A stretch of 64,000 nucleotides of DNA from Stutzerimonas zhaodongensis (GCF_003696365.1 NZ_RFFM01000005.1:150334-214333); one strand, 5' to 3'. Positions 11,171 through 21,084 are shown, numbered from the stretch's first letter. Program-made: numbers and translations. The notes: a model not told the origin generated them from the letters alone.

Positions 11171-11905
11171 ATGTCCGAGTCGATCAAGGTGCGCAAGCAG
11201 CCGCAAGCCAATTGCAAGGACTGCAGCCTTTCCGGCCTGTGTCTGCCGCTTTCCCTGAACATGCAAGACATGAAGGCGCTAGACGACATCGTCAAACGCG
11301 GGCGTCCACTTAAGAAAGGTGAAACGCTTTTCCGTCAGGGCGACGCATTCAATTCGGTATTCGCCATTCGCTCTGGAGCGTTGCGCACGTTCAGCGTGAC
11401 CGATGCCGGTGAAGAACAGATCACGGGCTTCCACCTGCCTAGCGAACTGGTCGGGCTGTCGGGCATGGATACCGAAACCTATCCGGTGTCGGCCCAGGCA
11501 CTAGAAACCACATCAGTTTGTGAGATTCCGTTCGACCGCCTCGATGAGCTGAGCGTGCTGCTGCCTCAATTGCGGCGCCAGCTGATGCGTATCATGAGCA
11601 GGGAAATTCGAGACGATCAGCAAATGATGATGCTGTTGTCCAAAAAAACCGCTGACGAACGTATCGCGACCTTTCTGATCAATCTATCCGCTCGATTCAG
11701 TGCTCGCGGATTTTCCGCTAACCAGTTCCGTCTGCCCATGTCACGCAATGAGATAGGCAACTATCTCGGTCTGGCGGTCGAGACGGTTTCGCGAGTTTTC
11801 ACCCGCTGCCAGGCCAGCGGTTTGCTCGAAGCGGAAGGCAAAGAAGTCCGCATTCTGGATTCCATCCGCTTATGTGCCCTCGCGGGTGGAAACATGGACG
11901 CCTAA
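11171..11905 (+). CDS. anr: anaerobic regulator ANR (FNR/CRP family)
   Basis: Oxygen-sensing transcription activator of denitrification, cbb3 oxidase and haem genes in pseudomonads. The start at 11171 gives 244 residues, the usual ANR length, with MSESIKVR at the N-terminus; an upstream ATG at 11108 would add an unrelated leader. The 4Fe-4S ligands are C15, C18, C24 and C117. The helix-turn-helix ends with ETVSRVF, giving the E..SR contacts typical of FNR-type recognition (E204, S207, R208). It lies 99 bp after the hemN-like gene and just before apt. No clear ANR box was found in front of it. Confidence 0.97.
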   Translation: MSESIKVRKQPQANCKDCSLSGLCLPLSLNMQDMKALDDIVKRGRPLKKGETLFRQGDAFNSVFAIRSGALRTFSVTDAGEEQITGFHLPSELVGLSGMDTETYPVSAQALETTSVCEIPFDRLDELSVLLPQLRRQLMRIMSREIRDDQQMMMLLSKKTADERIATFLINLSARFSARGFSANQFRLPMSRNEIGNYLGLAVETVSRVFTRCQASGLLEAEGKEVRILDSIRLCALAGGNMDA

Positions 11906-11915
11906 CGGAGCCCAC

Positions 11916-12464
11916 ATGATTTTCGATGAGTTCTCGATCAAGACACTGGTCCGGCCTGTCCCTGACTTCCCGAAGCCTGGCGTGGTGTTCCGAGACATTA
12001 CGCCGCTCCTGCAATCGCCCAAGGCGCTGCGCATGGTCGCGGATAGCCTGATTCAGCGGTATGTGGAAAGCGATTTCAGCCATGTTGGCGCTCTGGATGC
12101 CCGTGGGTTCATTATCGGGTCAATCATTGCCTACGAACTGAACCGGCCACTGATTCTGTTCCGTAAGAAGGGCAAGCTTCCCGCCGACGTATTGGCCGCA
12201 TCTTATTCCACCGAGTACGGCGAAGCCTTCCTCGAGGTGCACGCCGACAGCCTATGCGAGGGTGATTCGGTGCTGTTGCTCGATGACCTGATAGCCACCG
12301 GCGGTACCCTCGTTGCGGCGGCCCAGTTGGTGCGGCGTATGGGTGCACAGATCCACGAAGCCGCTGCGATCATCGATCTCCCCGAGCTGGGCGGCTCTCG
12401 CAAGCTTCAGGATATGGGCATCCCTACCTTCACCCTGACCGCCTTCGAGCTTAACGAGCGCTAA
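11916..12464 (+). CDS. apt: adenine phosphoribosyltransferase
   Basis: Purine salvage enzyme that joins adenine and PRPP to give AMP. The start at 11916 (MIFDEFSIK) gives 182 residues, the Pseudomonas length; a longer frame would overlap the end of anr. The PRPP-binding loop [13 protein letters not shown] spans about 119-131. The gene lies 10 bp after anr and 2 bp before the SCO1 gene, so the three are probably co-transcribed. Confidence 0.95.
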   Translation: MIFDEFSIKTLVRPVPDFPKPGVVFRDITPLLQSPKALRMVADSLIQRYVESDFSHVGALDARGFIIGSIIAYELNRPLILFRKKGKLPADVLAASYSTEYGEAFLEVHADSLCEGDSVLLLDDLIATGGTLVAAAQLVRRMGAQIHEAAAIIDLPELGGSRKLQDMGIPTFTLTAFELNER

Positions 12465-12466
12465 GC

Positions 12467-13081
12467 ATGCCCCTGCTCACAGCCGTCATTCGCAGCACAT
12501 TGGCGGCCGGCCTCCTGGCATTCAGCTCAGGCCTCCTTGCGCTGGACCGCCATGCTTTACTCGATGAAGCGAACATCCTGTTGCTGCCACGCGAGCGGGA
12601 GCTACCGAATCTCCACCTGCTGGACGAACAAGGGCAGCTAGTGAGAACGGAAACCTTAAAGGATCGCTGGCACCTGCTGTTTTTTGGTTTTACCGCATGC
12701 CCGGACGTTTGCCCTACGACACTTAGCGATATGCGTCAGCTCTTGGCACAGCTGCCTTCCGACGTCAGCAATCAGCTCCAGCTAATACTGGTCAGCGCAG
12801 ACCCGAAGCGCGACACGCCAGACGTCCTGCGAACCTACCTGAGTTACTACCGAGCAGGATTCAAGGGACTGACCGGTGAAATGGAGCAGCTGCAAAAGCT
12901 CTCGAAGGCGCTAGGCCTACCCTTCGTCCCAGCAGAGGAACCAAGGGGAGATTACAGCGTAAGCCACAGTGGCAACCTGGCCATCCTTGGGCCAGACGGC
13001 ACTCTGCGCGGGCACATCCGAGCACCCTTCAAGCTCGAGGGCTTGAAGCAGGCACTCCCACAGCTAATCGAAGCTGAGTGA
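12467..13081 (+). CDS. SCO1/SenC-family copper chaperone
   Basis: Periplasmic thioredoxin-fold protein that delivers copper or reduces cysteines for haem-copper oxidase assembly. The 204-residue protein has a signal sequence or membrane anchor (about 1-25), the copper motif CPDVC (C78, C82) and the partner His (H167, in YSVSHSGN). The gene is 2 bp after apt, about 4 kb from ccoGHIS. A role in cbb3 copper supply is inferred from family and neighbourhood. Confidence 0.9.
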   Translation: MPLLTAVIRSTLAAGLLAFSSGLLALDRHALLDEANILLLPRERELPNLHLLDEQGQLVRTETLKDRWHLLFFGFTACPDVCPTTLSDMRQLLAQLPSDVSNQLQLILVSADPKRDTPDVLRTYLSYYRAGFKGLTGEMEQLQKLSKALGLPFVPAEEPRGDYSVSHSGNLAILGPDGTLRGHIRAPFKLEGLKQALPQLIEAE

Positions 13082-13103
13082 CGCTACGGCGGCATGCATT
13101 GAG

Positions 13104-13814
13104 TTAATGACAGTCCAGCGTGTCAGCCAGCACGTAAGCCTGAAATGCAACTTCATCTATCCATTGCTGCGTAATGCTGGCTAACTTCGTCTTTCCTGCT
13201 GGGCTGGAGGCGACCTGCTCAATCTGCCGTTGCACGGCCGGGTCGCCTGCCTTGACCCCCAGACCCAAGGCCTGATTGGCCACCGGAGGCAGCAGCCGGT
13301 TGTAACGGCGCCACTCGGGCAGAGACGCGATCTGCTGCAGTAGAACTTCATCAGCCACAACGGCCTGGCACTCATCCAACTTCAGTCCGATGAGCGTTTG
13401 CGCTGCGCTTGGATACTCCCGTGCGACGCCGCCGTAAGTCGATACGACGAAGTCGGCATGAGGACTGCCAGCCATTACGCAAAAGGTTTCGCTAGAAAGA
13501 TCCTTCCATTGCGCCGGCCCTGATGATGCTGCCGTCAGTGCAGCAATGCGGCTGGAGTAGTAAATCGCCCGAGGGTGAACCGCACCAAACCGCAGATCTG
13601 CTTGACCTGGTTTCTTGCCAAGTGTGATTTCGCGCCCCATCAAATCACCCAGCGCTGCGATCCATGCAGCCTCGAAACCGTCCGTCACCACTTCGGCTTC
13701 CGCTGCCTTGAGCGGCCGGTAATCACCTTCCGGGACTGCAGTGAGCGGATTTTCGGACGCGCCAGCGGAAACCGGAACGGTCAGCATCATGAGTCGCAGC
13801 AGGAATTTCTTCAC
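13104..13814 (-). CDS. small family-3-like periplasmic solute-binding protein
   Basis: A 236-residue protein with a signal peptide (about 1-19) and the look of an amino-acid-type (family 3) binding protein: LGDLMGREI, a Cys pair in SETFCVMAGSPHAD and LDECQAVVADEVLL, and a C-terminal AGDPAVQRQIEQV. It is the last gene of an ABC operon whose first gene already encodes a different binding protein (TauA/SsuA class), 9 bp after the permease gene. Ligand and role are unknown; it may be a second receptor for the same importer or an auxiliary sensor. Confidence 0.65.
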   Translation of the reverse strand: MKKFLLRLMMLTVPVSAGASENPLTAVPEGDYRPLKAAEAEVVTDGFEAAWIAALGDLMGREITLGKKPGQADLRFGAVHPRAIYYSSRIAALTAASSGPAQWKDLSSETFCVMAGSPHADFVVSTYGGVAREYPSAAQTLIGLKLDECQAVVADEVLLQQIASLPEWRRYNRLLPPVANQALGLGVKAGDPAVQRQIEQVASSPAGKTKLASITQQWIDEVAFQAYVLADTLDCH

Positions 13815-13823
13815 GGCATCCCC

Positions 13824-14597
13824 TCAGACGTACTGGTAACGCAGCATCCTTTGCTTGAATTTTTCCAGAACGACCTGATCGATCAGCGTGGCGAGAATGG
13901 CAATGACGAGGATGTTCATCATCACCCCTGCCATATCGGCAATTTCGCCCGAGTAAGCTAGCGAACGCCCGAGACCCTGTCCAAATCCGATCAACATCTC
14001 GGCGGAAATCAACGCCCGCCAGGCATTACCGAACGCAAGCTGCGCGCCAGTAATGAGCTCCGGCATCACCGCCGGAAGATAGACCCGACGCAATAGCTGC
14101 CATCGCGATGCCCCCATGACCCGAGCGGCTGCTACATGGACGGGCTGGACGCTCTCGGTGGCATTCATTACCGACAAGGCCATTGGGAAGAACGCGGCAA
14201 GCGCGACCACCACGATGATAGGCAGATTACCGAAGCCCATCACGATCAGGAACAAAGGGACCCAGGCGATGGATGGGATCGACTGCAGGATCACAATGGC
14301 CGAGCGTAGGATCTCCCGGAAGAAGAACAACACGCCCCCGAGCAACCCGAAACCAATGCCAAACAGCAATGCAAAACAGTAACCACTGCCCAAGCGACTC
14401 ATGCTGCCATACAGGCCTTCACGAAACACCGGCTCTTGCACCGTGGTAAACAATCGCTCGAACACGACGGGGATGCCGGGCATCAGAAATGCCGGAAGGC
14501 TCCAAGCCGCAATCTGCCAAATGAGAAGGATAAACAGAATGGCCAACACAACGGCCAGGTATTTTTTCGGACCGGTTAAACGACGTCCCTGGCTCAT
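13824..14597 (-). CDS. NitT/TauT-type ABC transporter permease
   Basis: Inner-membrane permease of 257 residues with about six helices and the EAA-type loop AAARVMGASRWQLLRRVYLPAVMPELITG. It resembles TauC/SsuC for taurine or sulfonates. Its ATG overlaps the stop codon of the ATPase gene by one base (TGATG), which indicates translational coupling. The substrate cannot be read from the permease. Confidence 0.85.
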   Translation of the reverse strand: MSQGRRLTGPKKYLAVVLAILFILLIWQIAAWSLPAFLMPGIPVVFERLFTTVQEPVFREGLYGSMSRLGSGYCFALLFGIGFGLLGGVLFFFREILRSAIVILQSIPSIAWVPLFLIVMGFGNLPIIVVVALAAFFPMALSVMNATESVQPVHVAAARVMGASRWQLLRRVYLPAVMPELITGAQLAFGNAWRALISAEMLIGFGQGLGRSLAYSGEIADMAGVMMNILVIAILATLIDQVVLEKFKQRMLRYQYV

Positions 14598-15340
14598 CAG
14601 TGCCCTACCTCCGTCTTGATTCCCAATAACCGGAGAATCTCGCGCCGCTCTGCAGCGAACTCGGAAAGGTCGTGGCTTTTTTCACAATGCTTGAAATTGA
14701 AAGTTTTCAGTACCTTCGCAGGCCGAGCGCTGAACACCAACACGTGGTCGGCGAGGTACAGCGCTTCATCTACGTCGTGAGTGACCAGCAGAACCGTGGG
14801 TTGATGCTCGTCGATCAGCTCTCGCAGAACATCCTGGAGCGCCATGCGAGTTAGCGCGTCCAGTGCACCGAACGGCTCGTCCAGCAGCAACACTTCTGGC
14901 TTGGCGATGAACGCTCGAGCCAGAGCGGTACGCTGGCGCATACCACCGGATACCTGATGCGGATAGTAATGCTCGAACCCATCCAGGCTGACTCGGGCAA
15001 GCCAGGCTTTTGCCTGCTCGAACGCTTCCTTTTTGGCTACACCCTGAAGCTCCAGCGCCATGGCAACGTTGGCCTGCAAGGAAAGCCAGGGGTACAGGGC
15101 GTGCTCCTGGAAAACCAGCGTGCGACGAGGACTCGGGCCGGGAATTTTTTCGCCGTCTGCAAGCACACGGCCTGCAGTCGGGTCTTCGAGCCCGGCAACC
15201 AGATGCAGTAGCGTTGATTTGCCACAACCGGAGGGCCCGACCAGGGCAACCAGCTCACCCTGGGCGAATTCACCGCTGAAGCCTTTGATGACTTCGAGCT
15301 GCCCAAAGCGTTTGTCTACTTCTTCAAACCTGAGCTGCAT
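14597..15340 (-). CDS. NitT/TauT-type ABC transporter ATP-binding protein
   Basis: Cytoplasmic ATPase of 247 residues. Walker A is GPSGCGKST, the signature motif is VSGGMRQR, and Walker B is VLLLDEPFGALD, followed by the switch His in LLVTHDVDEAL. This is the TauB/SsuB class. The gene is second in the operon, 96 bp after the binding-protein gene, and that gap holds a strong hairpin. Confidence 0.9.
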   Translation of the reverse strand: MQLRFEEVDKRFGQLEVIKGFSGEFAQGELVALVGPSGCGKSTLLHLVAGLEDPTAGRVLADGEKIPGPSPRRTLVFQEHALYPWLSLQANVAMALELQGVAKKEAFEQAKAWLARVSLDGFEHYYPHQVSGGMRQRTALARAFIAKPEVLLLDEPFGALDALTRMALQDVLRELIDEHQPTVLLVTHDVDEALYLADHVLVFSARPAKVLKTFNFKHCEKSHDLSEFAAERREILRLLGIKTEVGH

Positions 15341-15387
15341 AGCGCTTTGAAGACCTCAAGTAACTGCCCGACTGTGGGCTGAATGAC

Positions 15388-15412
15388 ACTGCCCGGCACT
15401 AGGCCGGGCAGT
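15388..15412 (-). other. 10-bp intercistronic hairpin (REP-like)
   Basis: ACTGCCCGGC (15388-15397) pairs with GCCGGGCAGT (15403-15412) around a 5-base loop, between the solute-binding-protein gene and the ATPase gene. No T-run follows in the direction of transcription. Hairpins at this place in importer operons often stabilise the binding-protein part of the message so that more of it is made; that role is inferred here. Confidence 0.55.
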
Positions 15413-15436
15413 TGATGGAGCGATCCGACGGCCGCC

Positions 15437-16426
15437 TCAGAGTTCGCGAGCCTGCTGCCAGGACAAATCGAGGATGCCGCTGGTATCGAACGGCTTACCG
15501 TCTTTGGTCTTCAGTGAGCCAAGCTCCTGAAGAATGTCTGCCAACTCTTGAATGCGAGCCAGATCGTCGCTACCCAGCTTGGCACTGAATGTTTGAGTGG
15601 CGATGGCCTCTTCGATGACCACTTCGCGAGCCAGATCCCCACGGCTGAGAGTCTTCAATGTCGGCTCGGCGATGAAGTAGTTGGCGATAAGCTTCGCCGC
15701 TTCTGCTGGCTGATTTTCTAACAGCTCGATCGCCTCACGCTGTGCATCAAGCGACTTCCAGACGGCGTCTTTGCGCTTGCCCAAGGTTTCACCAGAGGTG
15801 ATCACAACCATGCACGGGAATGGCCAGACTTCACCGATTTCATAGATCTGTTTAACCGGCGCTACGAGTTGTGCAATCCGATCGTACGGTTCGAAGAGAA
15901 AGGCTGCATCAGTGCGGCCCGAAACCAGCGATTGCACCGCAACCGCGGGACTGGTGCCCATGATGTTCAAGTCATTGGGCGTCAGCCCAGCATCTTTCAG
16001 CGTAACGCCGCGAAGAACTGCATCGGCAGTACTGCCCTCTTTCTGTGAGGCGAGGATTTTGCCTTTAAGATCTTCGATTTTCTCAATGCCAGTGCCTTCG
16101 CGCGCAACGATTGAGTGATAGCCCTGCTGGGCACCACCCACGACTTTGAGATCAGCTCCCTTCGAAGCCCATGCAACAGCGTTGGTGAATCCAAGCACGC
16201 CCGTATCGAGTTGCCCCCCGATGATGGCCTTGATCAGGTCGGTACCAGAGCTGAACTCAACAAGCTCTACATCCAGGCCATGCTTTTTGTAGAACCCACC
16301 CTCGTGAGCAACCATCGCCTGAGCGTCATCCATCACTCGGATGTACCCAACCTTGAAATTCTCCTGAGCTTGAGCGAAAGCGCTCAACAGTACCAAAGCA
16401 GGAACTAGCCAATGTTTAGCTTTCAT
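15437..16426 (-). CDS. NitT/TauT-type periplasmic solute-binding protein
   Basis: First gene of a leftward ABC operon. The 329-residue protein has a signal peptide (about 1-20, cut after AQA) and the NMT1/TauA-like fold signs: FKVGYIRVMDDAQ, ALLREGGF-type HEGGFYKKHGLDVELV, and GGAQQGYHSIVAREG. It probably binds a small anionic solute such as a sulfonate, nitrate-like ion or pyrimidine precursor; the sequence does not decide. No enzyme for sulfonate breakdown lies nearby. Confidence 0.82.
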   Translation of the reverse strand: MKAKHWLVPALVLLSAFAQAQENFKVGYIRVMDDAQAMVAHEGGFYKKHGLDVELVEFSSGTDLIKAIIGGQLDTGVLGFTNAVAWASKGADLKVVGGAQQGYHSIVAREGTGIEKIEDLKGKILASQKEGSTADAVLRGVTLKDAGLTPNDLNIMGTSPAVAVQSLVSGRTDAAFLFEPYDRIAQLVAPVKQIYEIGEVWPFPCMVVITSGETLGKRKDAVWKSLDAQREAIELLENQPAEAAKLIANYFIAEPTLKTLSRGDLAREVVIEEAIATQTFSAKLGSDDLARIQELADILQELGSLKTKDGKPFDTSGILDLSWQQAREL

Positions 16427-16615
16427 CGTCGACCTCGATTTAGGACTCGCCGCACTTATAACGAAATGGAAGCAACATATTCCATAAAGCTATAACTGTC
16501 TTATGGCTTAGAACTTTACACGAAGTATTATCGCTACGGCACTGCCTAGACGCCATAAGCTACGAACTCGTTGCTATAAGTTCGAGAGTCACGAGAGGTA
16601 GTTAGGCAAAGTTGG
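16427..16615. promoter_or_regulatory. AT-rich upstream region of the ABC operon
   Basis: This 189-bp gap between recR and the ABC operon is AT-rich for this genome. It holds two copies of TATAAC (16457-16462, 16491-16496) and a dyad ATGGAA (16466-16471) / TTCCAT (16480-16485). These are placed where an operon promoter and activator site would be. No known regulator motif could be assigned. Confidence 0.35.
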
Positions 16616-17215
16616 CTAGAGGGTTATTGTCTTTCGCCCTGCCAGCGCGTGGGCCAACGTGCCTCCATCAACGAGATCGAGCTCACCGCCAAGCGGCACG
16701 CCATGGGCGATACGGCTGAGTGTCAGTCCTTTCGGAATCAACAGCTGGGCAATGTAATGGGCGGTGGCCTCACCCTCCACGGTGGGGTTGGTGGCGAGAA
16801 TGGCCTCGCTGAAACTGCCTTCCGCTACACGCACTAGCAGTTCGGGGATGCCGATGGCTTCAGGGCCTAGTCCATCGAGCGGGGACAGATGGCCCTTTAG
16901 CACGAAATAGCGGCCACGAAACCCTGTCTGCTCCACGGCAAAAACATCCACAGGGCTTTGGACGATGCACAGCAGCGAATCGTCCCGCCGCGGATCGGCA
17001 CATTGAGGGCATAGGTCATCCTCGCTGAGGGTTCGACACTGCCTGCAGTAACCGACTTGCTCCATGGCGCGCGTAAGTGCCTGAGCCAAACGAACGCCAC
17101 CACTACGGTCACGCTCGAGCATTTGCAGCGCCATGCGCTGCGCAGACTTCTGCCCTACCCCAGGAAGGATGCGTAGCGCGTCGATGAGCTGACGGATTAG
17201 GGGACTGAACGACAT
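16616..17215 (-). CDS. recR: recombination protein RecR
   Basis: RecFOR-pathway protein that helps load RecA at gaps. The start at 17215 ([12 protein letters not shown]) gives 199 residues, the normal size; a longer frame to 17386 adds an unrelated leader. A helix-hairpin-helix ([13 protein letters not shown]) is followed by a four-Cys zinc site (C57, C60, C69, C72) and a Toprim domain with [14 protein letters not shown]. It follows ybaB and dnaX, the common gammaproteobacterial order. Confidence 0.96.
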   Translation of the reverse strand: MSFSPLIRQLIDALRILPGVGQKSAQRMALQMLERDRSGGVRLAQALTRAMEQVGYCRQCRTLSEDDLCPQCADPRRDDSLLCIVQSPVDVFAVEQTGFRGRYFVLKGHLSPLDGLGPEAIGIPELLVRVAEGSFSEAILATNPTVEGEATAHYIAQLLIPKGLTLSRIAHGVPLGGELDLVDGGTLAHALAGRKTITL

Positions 17216-17345
17216 GATTTCACCGGTGCGGGACGAAGCTAAGACTTTGGAAGAGTGCTTGCCCAAAGCCGTCAGCGCACATTGATATGCGATATCCAAC
17301 GGCTGGGCGTCGCATAGCGGGTGCCAGAACGGCGCCCTGACGTGT

Positions 17346-17672
17346 TCAGAAAGGCATCTTGAAACCGGGCGGCAGCTGCATGCCATCCGTCATGCCCGCC
17401 ATCTTCTCCTTGCTGTTCTGCTCGATCTTGCGCACCGCATCATTCACAGCAGCTGCGATCAGATCCTCAAGGACTTCCTTGTCTTCCTGCATCAGGCTGT
17501 CGTCAAGGCTGACGCGTTTCACGTCATGCCGGCCATTCATGACGACGCTAACCAACCCAGCACCGGACTGGCCGGTCACCTCAGCATTGGCCAACTCTTC
17601 CTGCATTTTCTGCATTTTTTCCTGCATCTGTTGCGCCTGCTTCATCAGGCCTGCCATGCCACCTTTCATCAT
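17346..17672 (-). CDS. ybaB: YbaB/EbfC-family nucleoid-associated protein
   Basis: A 108-residue DNA-binding protein of the YbaB/EbfC family, which forms a dimer and coats DNA. Visible marks are the Met/Gln-rich helix ([20 protein letters not shown]), [20 protein letters not shown] and the Pro/Gly-rich end [11 protein letters not shown]. The gene sits 16 bp after dnaX and 130 bp before recR on the same strand. Confidence 0.95.
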   Translation of the reverse strand: MMKGGMAGLMKQAQQMQEKMQKMQEELANAEVTGQSGAGLVSVVMNGRHDVKRVSLDDSLMQEDKEVLEDLIAAAVNDAVRKIEQNSKEKMAGMTDGMQLPPGFKMPF

Positions 17673-17688
17673 GGGGATCTACCTCGGA

Positions 17689-19722
17689 TCAGGGTTCGGA
17701 ATGTTCTACGGGTTCGATGGTGCCATCGCGAATAACGGCGGCAAACTGTTGCATCAGTTGTTGCACAACGGGGTCTGCCTGGATCGACTGCTCCGCTGCA
17801 CGCTGTCTTTCACCGCGCCGCCGTGCCGCTGCCTGAGCGGGCGTTTCCTGCTCTGGAGTCTGCAGCTCGATATCCAGTTTGATGGTTCGCCCATGGTATT
17901 GATTCAGCGCGTCGTTCAATCGGCGATGTTGGGTAGAGTTGAATAGTGCACTTTGCGCGGGGTCGAGGTGCATCAGCCAGCGATCTCCTTCTACCGAGAT
18001 AAGTGTGCAGTTGGCCGCGATACTACCGGTCAACCCGCCCAGGCCAAGCTTGAGGAAAATATCGAGCCACTCAGCGGCAAGCCCGGTCGCCGGCTCGACT
18101 GCCGGTGCCGGCTCGACGGGCGCCGGATCCTCGACGAGATCATCGAGGCCATCCATGAAGGCTTCTGCCTGCGTTTCAACCTCGAAGTAATCTTCATCAG
18201 TCAGTGGCGGCTCGTCATCATCCGGCTCGTTGACCTCAATGACGGAAGCCAAGTGCTCGGATTCTTCTGCATGCGTTTCAAGCTGCTCAATCGCTTCTGT
18301 TTCAACCGCAACTGGCGGCGATGAGGGCGGCTCATTCCAGGGCACGTCGACGACAGGCAGTTCTCGCTCCGGCTTTGTCGGCTCGACCGCACCAGACGGG
18401 GTCTCTGCAGCAGGAATTGGTACTTGAGCTGGGTCGGCAGGTGCCGAAGCCGAGCCCTGCGTCGAAAGCGGGTCCGATACAGTAGCAGCAGCCGTTGGCT
18501 GTGGCGTCTGGGTCGCTGTCGAAGCCTGAACCGGCGCAGCCAGATGTGCCGTACCGGCCACGTTGGTTGATCTGGAATCAGTCGTGGCCGGACTGACTCC
18601 CAAATTCTTTAGCGGTGTTCGAGGAGCGTCATCGGTGCCAGCCGGCCGAAAGGCAAGCATGCGCAGCAGAACCATCTCGAATCCGCTGCGCGGATCGGGG
18701 GCCAGCGGCAGATCACGCCGACCAATCAAACCCATCTGGTAATAGAACTGAACATCCTCTGCGGGCAAGGCACTTGCCAGTGCCAGGACTCGATCGCGAT
18801 CGCCCTGCCCGTTATCAACAGCATCCGGCAACGCCTGGGCAACAGCAACGCGGTGGAGCACATTGAGTATCTCGGCCAGAACGCCGCCCCAGTCGGGCCC
18901 CTGTTCAGCGAGATGACGTACCGCTTCGAGCAGCGCACGGGCGTCACCTTCCAGCAATGCTTCCAGTACACCGTATACTTGGCCGTGATCGAGCGTCCCG
19001 AGCATGCTGCGTACGTCGGCCGCGAGCACTTTGCCCTCGCCGAACGCAATGGCCTGGTCGGTGAGACTCATCGCATCGCGCATTGACCCATCGGCAGCAC
19101 GACCCAAAAGCCAGAGGGCATCCTCCTCGAAGGGTACTTGTTCGACGCCCAGCACATGGGTGAGGTGCTCGACCACCCGCTCGGGCGGCATGTTCTTCAG
19201 CGAGAACTGTAGACAGCGCGAAAGAATGGTCACCGGAAGCTTTTGTGGGTCAGTTGTCGCCAAGAGAAACTTGACGTGAGGAGGTGGCTCTTCAAGTGTC
19301 TTGAGCAGTGCGTTGAAGGAATGCGACGAGAGCATATGCACTTCGTCGATCAGGTAAACCTTGTAGCGGCCGCGGCTGGGGGCGTACTGGACGTTGTCCA
19401 ACAGTTCGCGCGTATCTTCGACCTTCGTGCGGCTCGCGGCGTCGACCTCGATCAGGTCGACGAAGCGACCTTCGTCGATCTCTCGGCAGACCGAGCATTC
19501 ACCACAGGGTGTAGAACTGATACCGGTTTCGCAGTTGAGGCATTTGGCGATGATTCGGGCGATTGTCGTCTTGCCGACTCCCCGAGTACCGGTGAACAGA
19601 TAGGCATGGTGCAGGCGCTGGCTGTCCAGCGCATTGATCAGGGCCTTGAGCACATGCGTCTGGCCGACCATTTCGCGGAACGAGCGCGGACGCCATTTAC
19701 GGGCTAGTACCTGATAACTCAT
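17689..19722 (-). CDS. dnaX: DNA polymerase III subunits tau/gamma
   Basis: Clamp-loader ATPase of 677 residues. The P-loop GTRGVGKTT has Lys at 51; the zinc site uses C64, C73, C76 and C79; DEVHMLSSHSFNALLK is Walker B; and the arginine finger lies in ILSRCLQF. Residues from about 370 form a Pro/Ala/Glu-rich linker, followed by the tau-specific C-terminal domain that binds the polymerase core. I saw no run of A (T on the + strand) suitable for an E. coli-type slippery site, so a frameshifted gamma form is not predicted by that mechanism. Confidence 0.96.
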   Translation of the reverse strand: MSYQVLARKWRPRSFREMVGQTHVLKALINALDSQRLHHAYLFTGTRGVGKTTIARIIAKCLNCETGISSTPCGECSVCREIDEGRFVDLIEVDAASRTKVEDTRELLDNVQYAPSRGRYKVYLIDEVHMLSSHSFNALLKTLEEPPPHVKFLLATTDPQKLPVTILSRCLQFSLKNMPPERVVEHLTHVLGVEQVPFEEDALWLLGRAADGSMRDAMSLTDQAIAFGEGKVLAADVRSMLGTLDHGQVYGVLEALLEGDARALLEAVRHLAEQGPDWGGVLAEILNVLHRVAVAQALPDAVDNGQGDRDRVLALASALPAEDVQFYYQMGLIGRRDLPLAPDPRSGFEMVLLRMLAFRPAGTDDAPRTPLKNLGVSPATTDSRSTNVAGTAHLAAPVQASTATQTPQPTAAATVSDPLSTQGSASAPADPAQVPIPAAETPSGAVEPTKPERELPVVDVPWNEPPSSPPVAVETEAIEQLETHAEESEHLASVIEVNEPDDDEPPLTDEDYFEVETQAEAFMDGLDDLVEDPAPVEPAPAVEPATGLAAEWLDIFLKLGLGGLTGSIAANCTLISVEGDRWLMHLDPAQSALFNSTQHRRLNDALNQYHGRTIKLDIELQTPEQETPAQAAARRRGERQRAAEQSIQADPVVQQLMQQFAAVIRDGTIEPVEHSEP

Positions 19723-19817
19723 AACACCATCGCGGGATAAAGCAGAGGACGCGTAATGCTAGCGGAGCAGGCCATAAATTGCATCCGACCTGTCGCTGTC
19801 CATTCTTGAGCCGGCGG

Positions 19818-20963
19818 TCAGGGCATCAAGCGTGCGCCCAGAGCGCGAACGACTCGTTCAAGTTCTGGCTCCGAAGCGCTGAGGTGGATCTGAAGCCCGT
19901 CGATTTCCCGACGCGGTCGATACTCTTTGCGCAGCTGATCGAATTCGGCACGGCGCTGCTCTTCGCTGCCGCTCAAGGTTCGACGAAACGCTGCGTCATC
20001 CCGGCGGGGGTCATAGACTGCACGACAGATTGTTGCCAGCAGGTCCTCGGCCTTCACCGAGGCATCGAACGATAGGCCTTGAAGCGGCGCCGCAGGAATC
20101 AGGCGAACTAGCTCGACCTTGGGCTCCACACCTTCGCCGGCGCAGAATGCCTGATAGATCTGCGCCGTTCCGCGCAGCTTTCCATCAAGGCTATAGCCAG
20201 CGATGTGCGGCGTCGCGATCCAACACAGTTCTGCCAGCGCGACATCCACTTGCGGCTCGCCTTCCCAGACATCGAGCACCGCCTGAATGTCCGTTCGCTG
20301 GGCCAGCAGTTCAAGCAGCGCCGCGTTGTCGACGACGGCACCGCGAGCCGCATTGATAAGCCAGGTACCGGGCTGCAATCGTTGTAGGACATCGCTATCC
20401 AGCAGATGGAAGGTTGAGTGCTCACCTTCCAGCGTCAGCGGTGTATGCAGGCTGATGACGTCACACTCACTGATGATTTCTTCGAGATCAACAAACTCGC
20501 CCAGGTCGCGTGTCTGGCGCAACGGGTCGCAAACCCGAACATCCCAACCCAGCCCACGAAGTACCTCTACCAACCTGCCGCCCACTTCCCCGGCGCCGAT
20601 TACGCCATAGCGGCGTCGCTTCAGTTCTACGCCCTCCCCCTCGGCCAGGGCCAGCAGACTGCCGAGTACGTAATCGACCACGCCGCGCGCGTTGCAACCT
20701 GGAGCACTTGCCCAGGCGATGCCCGCTTGTTCGAAATAGTCGATATCGAGATGGTCAGTGCCGATCGTGCAAGTGCCAACGAAACGCACCGAGCTGCCTT
20801 CAAGCAGTTCACGATCGACGCGCGTCACCGAGCGCACCAACAACACTTCGATGTTTTCCAGTGAGGCTTTATTGATGCTGCGGCCCGGCATGCGACGAAT
20901 CTCACCATGCTCGGAAAAAAATGATTCGACCAGTGGGATATTTTCATCGGCAAGAATGCGCAT
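19818..20963 (-). CDS. pdxB: erythronate-4-phosphate dehydrogenase
   Basis: NAD-dependent enzyme of the vitamin B6 pathway. The 381-residue protein belongs to the 2-hydroxyacid dehydrogenase family: [18 protein letters not shown] is a PdxB-type start, [16 protein letters not shown] is the Rossmann loop, [10 protein letters not shown] follows, and the catalytic His is in ATPHIAGYS. The C-terminal DUF3410 dimerisation part distinguishes PdxB from SerA. A strong ribosome site (AAGGAG) precedes the ATG. It is divergent from the MATE gene. Confidence 0.95.
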   Translation of the reverse strand: MRILADENIPLVESFFSEHGEIRRMPGRSINKASLENIEVLLVRSVTRVDRELLEGSSVRFVGTCTIGTDHLDIDYFEQAGIAWASAPGCNARGVVDYVLGSLLALAEGEGVELKRRRYGVIGAGEVGGRLVEVLRGLGWDVRVCDPLRQTRDLGEFVDLEEIISECDVISLHTPLTLEGEHSTFHLLDSDVLQRLQPGTWLINAARGAVVDNAALLELLAQRTDIQAVLDVWEGEPQVDVALAELCWIATPHIAGYSLDGKLRGTAQIYQAFCAGEGVEPKVELVRLIPAAPLQGLSFDASVKAEDLLATICRAVYDPRRDDAAFRRTLSGSEEQRRAEFDQLRKEYRPRREIDGLQIHLSASEPELERVVRALGARLMP

Positions 20964-21084
20964 CAGCAGGCTCCTTCATTAGCTTGCCCATTCTAGACCG
21001 GCCTGCGCCTCTCCGCCGCCTTCCCGATTGCCTCCCCCGCGGCGTAGACTAGGCGGCTTCTGTATACAATCCGGATAGCACCTA

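Noticed and set aside
17689..19722. Programmed frameshift in dnaX
   Set aside because: No A AAA AAG-type slippery run was seen in the coding strand, so the E. coli mechanism is not supported.
19723..19817. 4.5S RNA gene near dnaX
   Set aside because: The gap lacks the conserved GGAAGGGAGCA-like core and is too short.
21040..21084. Sigma-70 promoter of the MATE gene (TACAAT at about 21065)
   Set aside because: A -10-like hexamer exists, but no acceptable -35 and too short a leader; evidence is too thin for a feature.
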